The position numbers were made by a program, and so were the translations under genes. From contig JAJZRG010000038.1 of the NCBI GenBank assembly GCA_021802825.1, positions 1 through 38,125 of the forward strand: a DNA stretch of 38,125 nt. The letters are read 5' to 3'. The notes beneath the pieces were generated by a model. The model was given only the letters and a program-made list of their open reading frames with translations, was not told the origin of the DNA and searched no databases. The DNA comes from Chloroflexota bacterium (GTDB taxonomy: Bacteria > Chloroflexota > Limnocylindria > Limnocylindrales > CSP1-4). Positions within the stretch are counted from its first letter, which is position 1. Every line of letters starts with the position of its first letter. This document shows positions 37,636 through 38,125 of this stretch, piece after piece.

Positions 37636-38125
37636 CCACCCCCCGGCCGATCGTGATGGCGCCAACTCGGCTGTGTGTCGTGGGGGCCGGCTACGTCGGG
37701 CTTACCGCCGCGGCCTGCATGGCGGAATCCGGCCACAGCGTCACGTGCCTGGAGGCCAGTCCGGCGCGGTTGTCCATCCTCCAACGGGGCGGGATCCCGA
37801 TCGTGGAGCCCAGGCTGGCCGAGATGGTGGACCGCAATCGGCAGGCGGGCAGGCTCCGCTTCACCAGCGACATCGCGGAGGCCCTCGACGGCGTCAGCCA
37901 CGCCCTCCTGTGCGTTGGCACCCCGCCGCGCGCCGACGGTACGCCCGACCTCACTCAGATCGCCGGCGCGGCTCGACAGCTCGCCTCCACGATCCGTACG
38001 GATCTCGTGCTGATCGTCAAGAGCACCGTCCCGCCCGGCACCTGCGAGGCGCTCGAGATTCTGGCTGCCGAAGCCGCCCAGCCGGGGGTGCGCGTGCGGG
38101 TGGTGTCGAACCCGGAGTTCCTCCG
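37632..38125 (+). CDS. UDP-glucose/GDP-mannose dehydrogenase family, N-terminal part (3' partial)
   Basis: These enzymes oxidise a nucleotide sugar to its uronic acid, most often UDP-glucose to UDP-glucuronate. The visible 164 residues include the NAD-binding RLCVVGAGYVGLTAAACMAE, the family patterns GGIPIVEPRLAEMV and ALLCVGTPPRADGTPDL, and IVKSTVPPGTCEAL followed by VVSNPEFL, which is diagnostic. GGAGGA lies 5 bases before ATG 37632. The catalytic Cys lies beyond the window. UDP-glucose is the likeliest substrate, but GDP-mannose or UDP-sugar derivatives cannot be excluded. Confidence 0.93.
   Translation, partial: MTTPRPIVMAPTRLCVVGAGYVGLTAAACMAESGHSVTCLEASPARLSILQRGGIPIVEPRLAEMVDRNRQAGRLRFTSDIAEALDGVSHALLCVGTPPRADGTPDLTQIAGAARQLASTIRTDLVLIVKSTVPPGTCEALEILAAEAAQPGVRVRVVSNPEFL

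Overview
This window comes from a high-GC (about 70% by eye) flagellated bacterium. The composition, frequent GTG/TTG starts, ATGA/GTGA gene overlaps and apparent leaderless genes suggest a Chloroflexota-like lineage (Limnocylindria/Ellin6529 type). That is a guess from sequence style, not a search result. No rRNA, tRNA, CRISPR array or insertion sequence was seen.

Region 1 (1-11,540, + strand) is a late flagellar cluster: flhA (5' end outside the window), a small membrane protein, sigma-28 fliA, a FlgF/FlgG rod protein, flgM, flgN, flgK, flgL, fliW, csrA, flagellin fliC, fliS, a small unknown ORF and fliD. The order follows the assembly checkpoint: sigma-28 with its anti-sigma factor FlgM, export chaperones (FlgN, FliS), hook-filament junction (FlgK, FlgL), filament and cap. 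I see four related sigma-28-type promoters (TCA-purine-N, 15-16 bases, CCGA-rich -10 box) before flgM, fliC, fliD and an HD-GYP gene. The flagellin leader carries two hairpins with GGA in the loop. One matches the CsrA core CANGGANG exactly and the other overlaps the ribosome binding site, so fliW-csrA directly upstream probably control flagellin translation.

Region 2 (11,549-24,413) is signal transduction, mostly on the - strand. One set runs cheR, response regulator, histidine kinase, hybrid kinase with overlapping genes. The other runs mcp, cheW, cheX, cheA. Between them lies a + strand HD-GYP phosphodiesterase gene, apparently sigma-28 dependent. Upstream of mcp are decayed 3' ends of a second mcp-cheW pair, then a membrane-bound HD-GYP protein. 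No cheB or cheD is present in the window.

Region 3 (24,414-31,060) is accessory: a VOC/SRPBCC/ArsR operon, a divergent MazEF-like toxin-antitoxin pair, an S4 RNA-binding protein, unknown proteins, a two-zinc-ribbon protein and an unusual protein with a C-terminal PAS-like segment. Two gene relics, an AI-2E transporter and a DUF1638 protein, show gene loss here.

Region 4 (31,059-38,125, + strand) is a histidine phosphatase followed by a surface-glycan cluster: three GT-B glycosyltransferases, an MsbA/PglK-type ABC exporter and the start of a UDP-glucose 6-dehydrogenase, all closely spaced or overlapping. It probably makes and flips a uronic-acid-containing glycolipid or polysaccharide.
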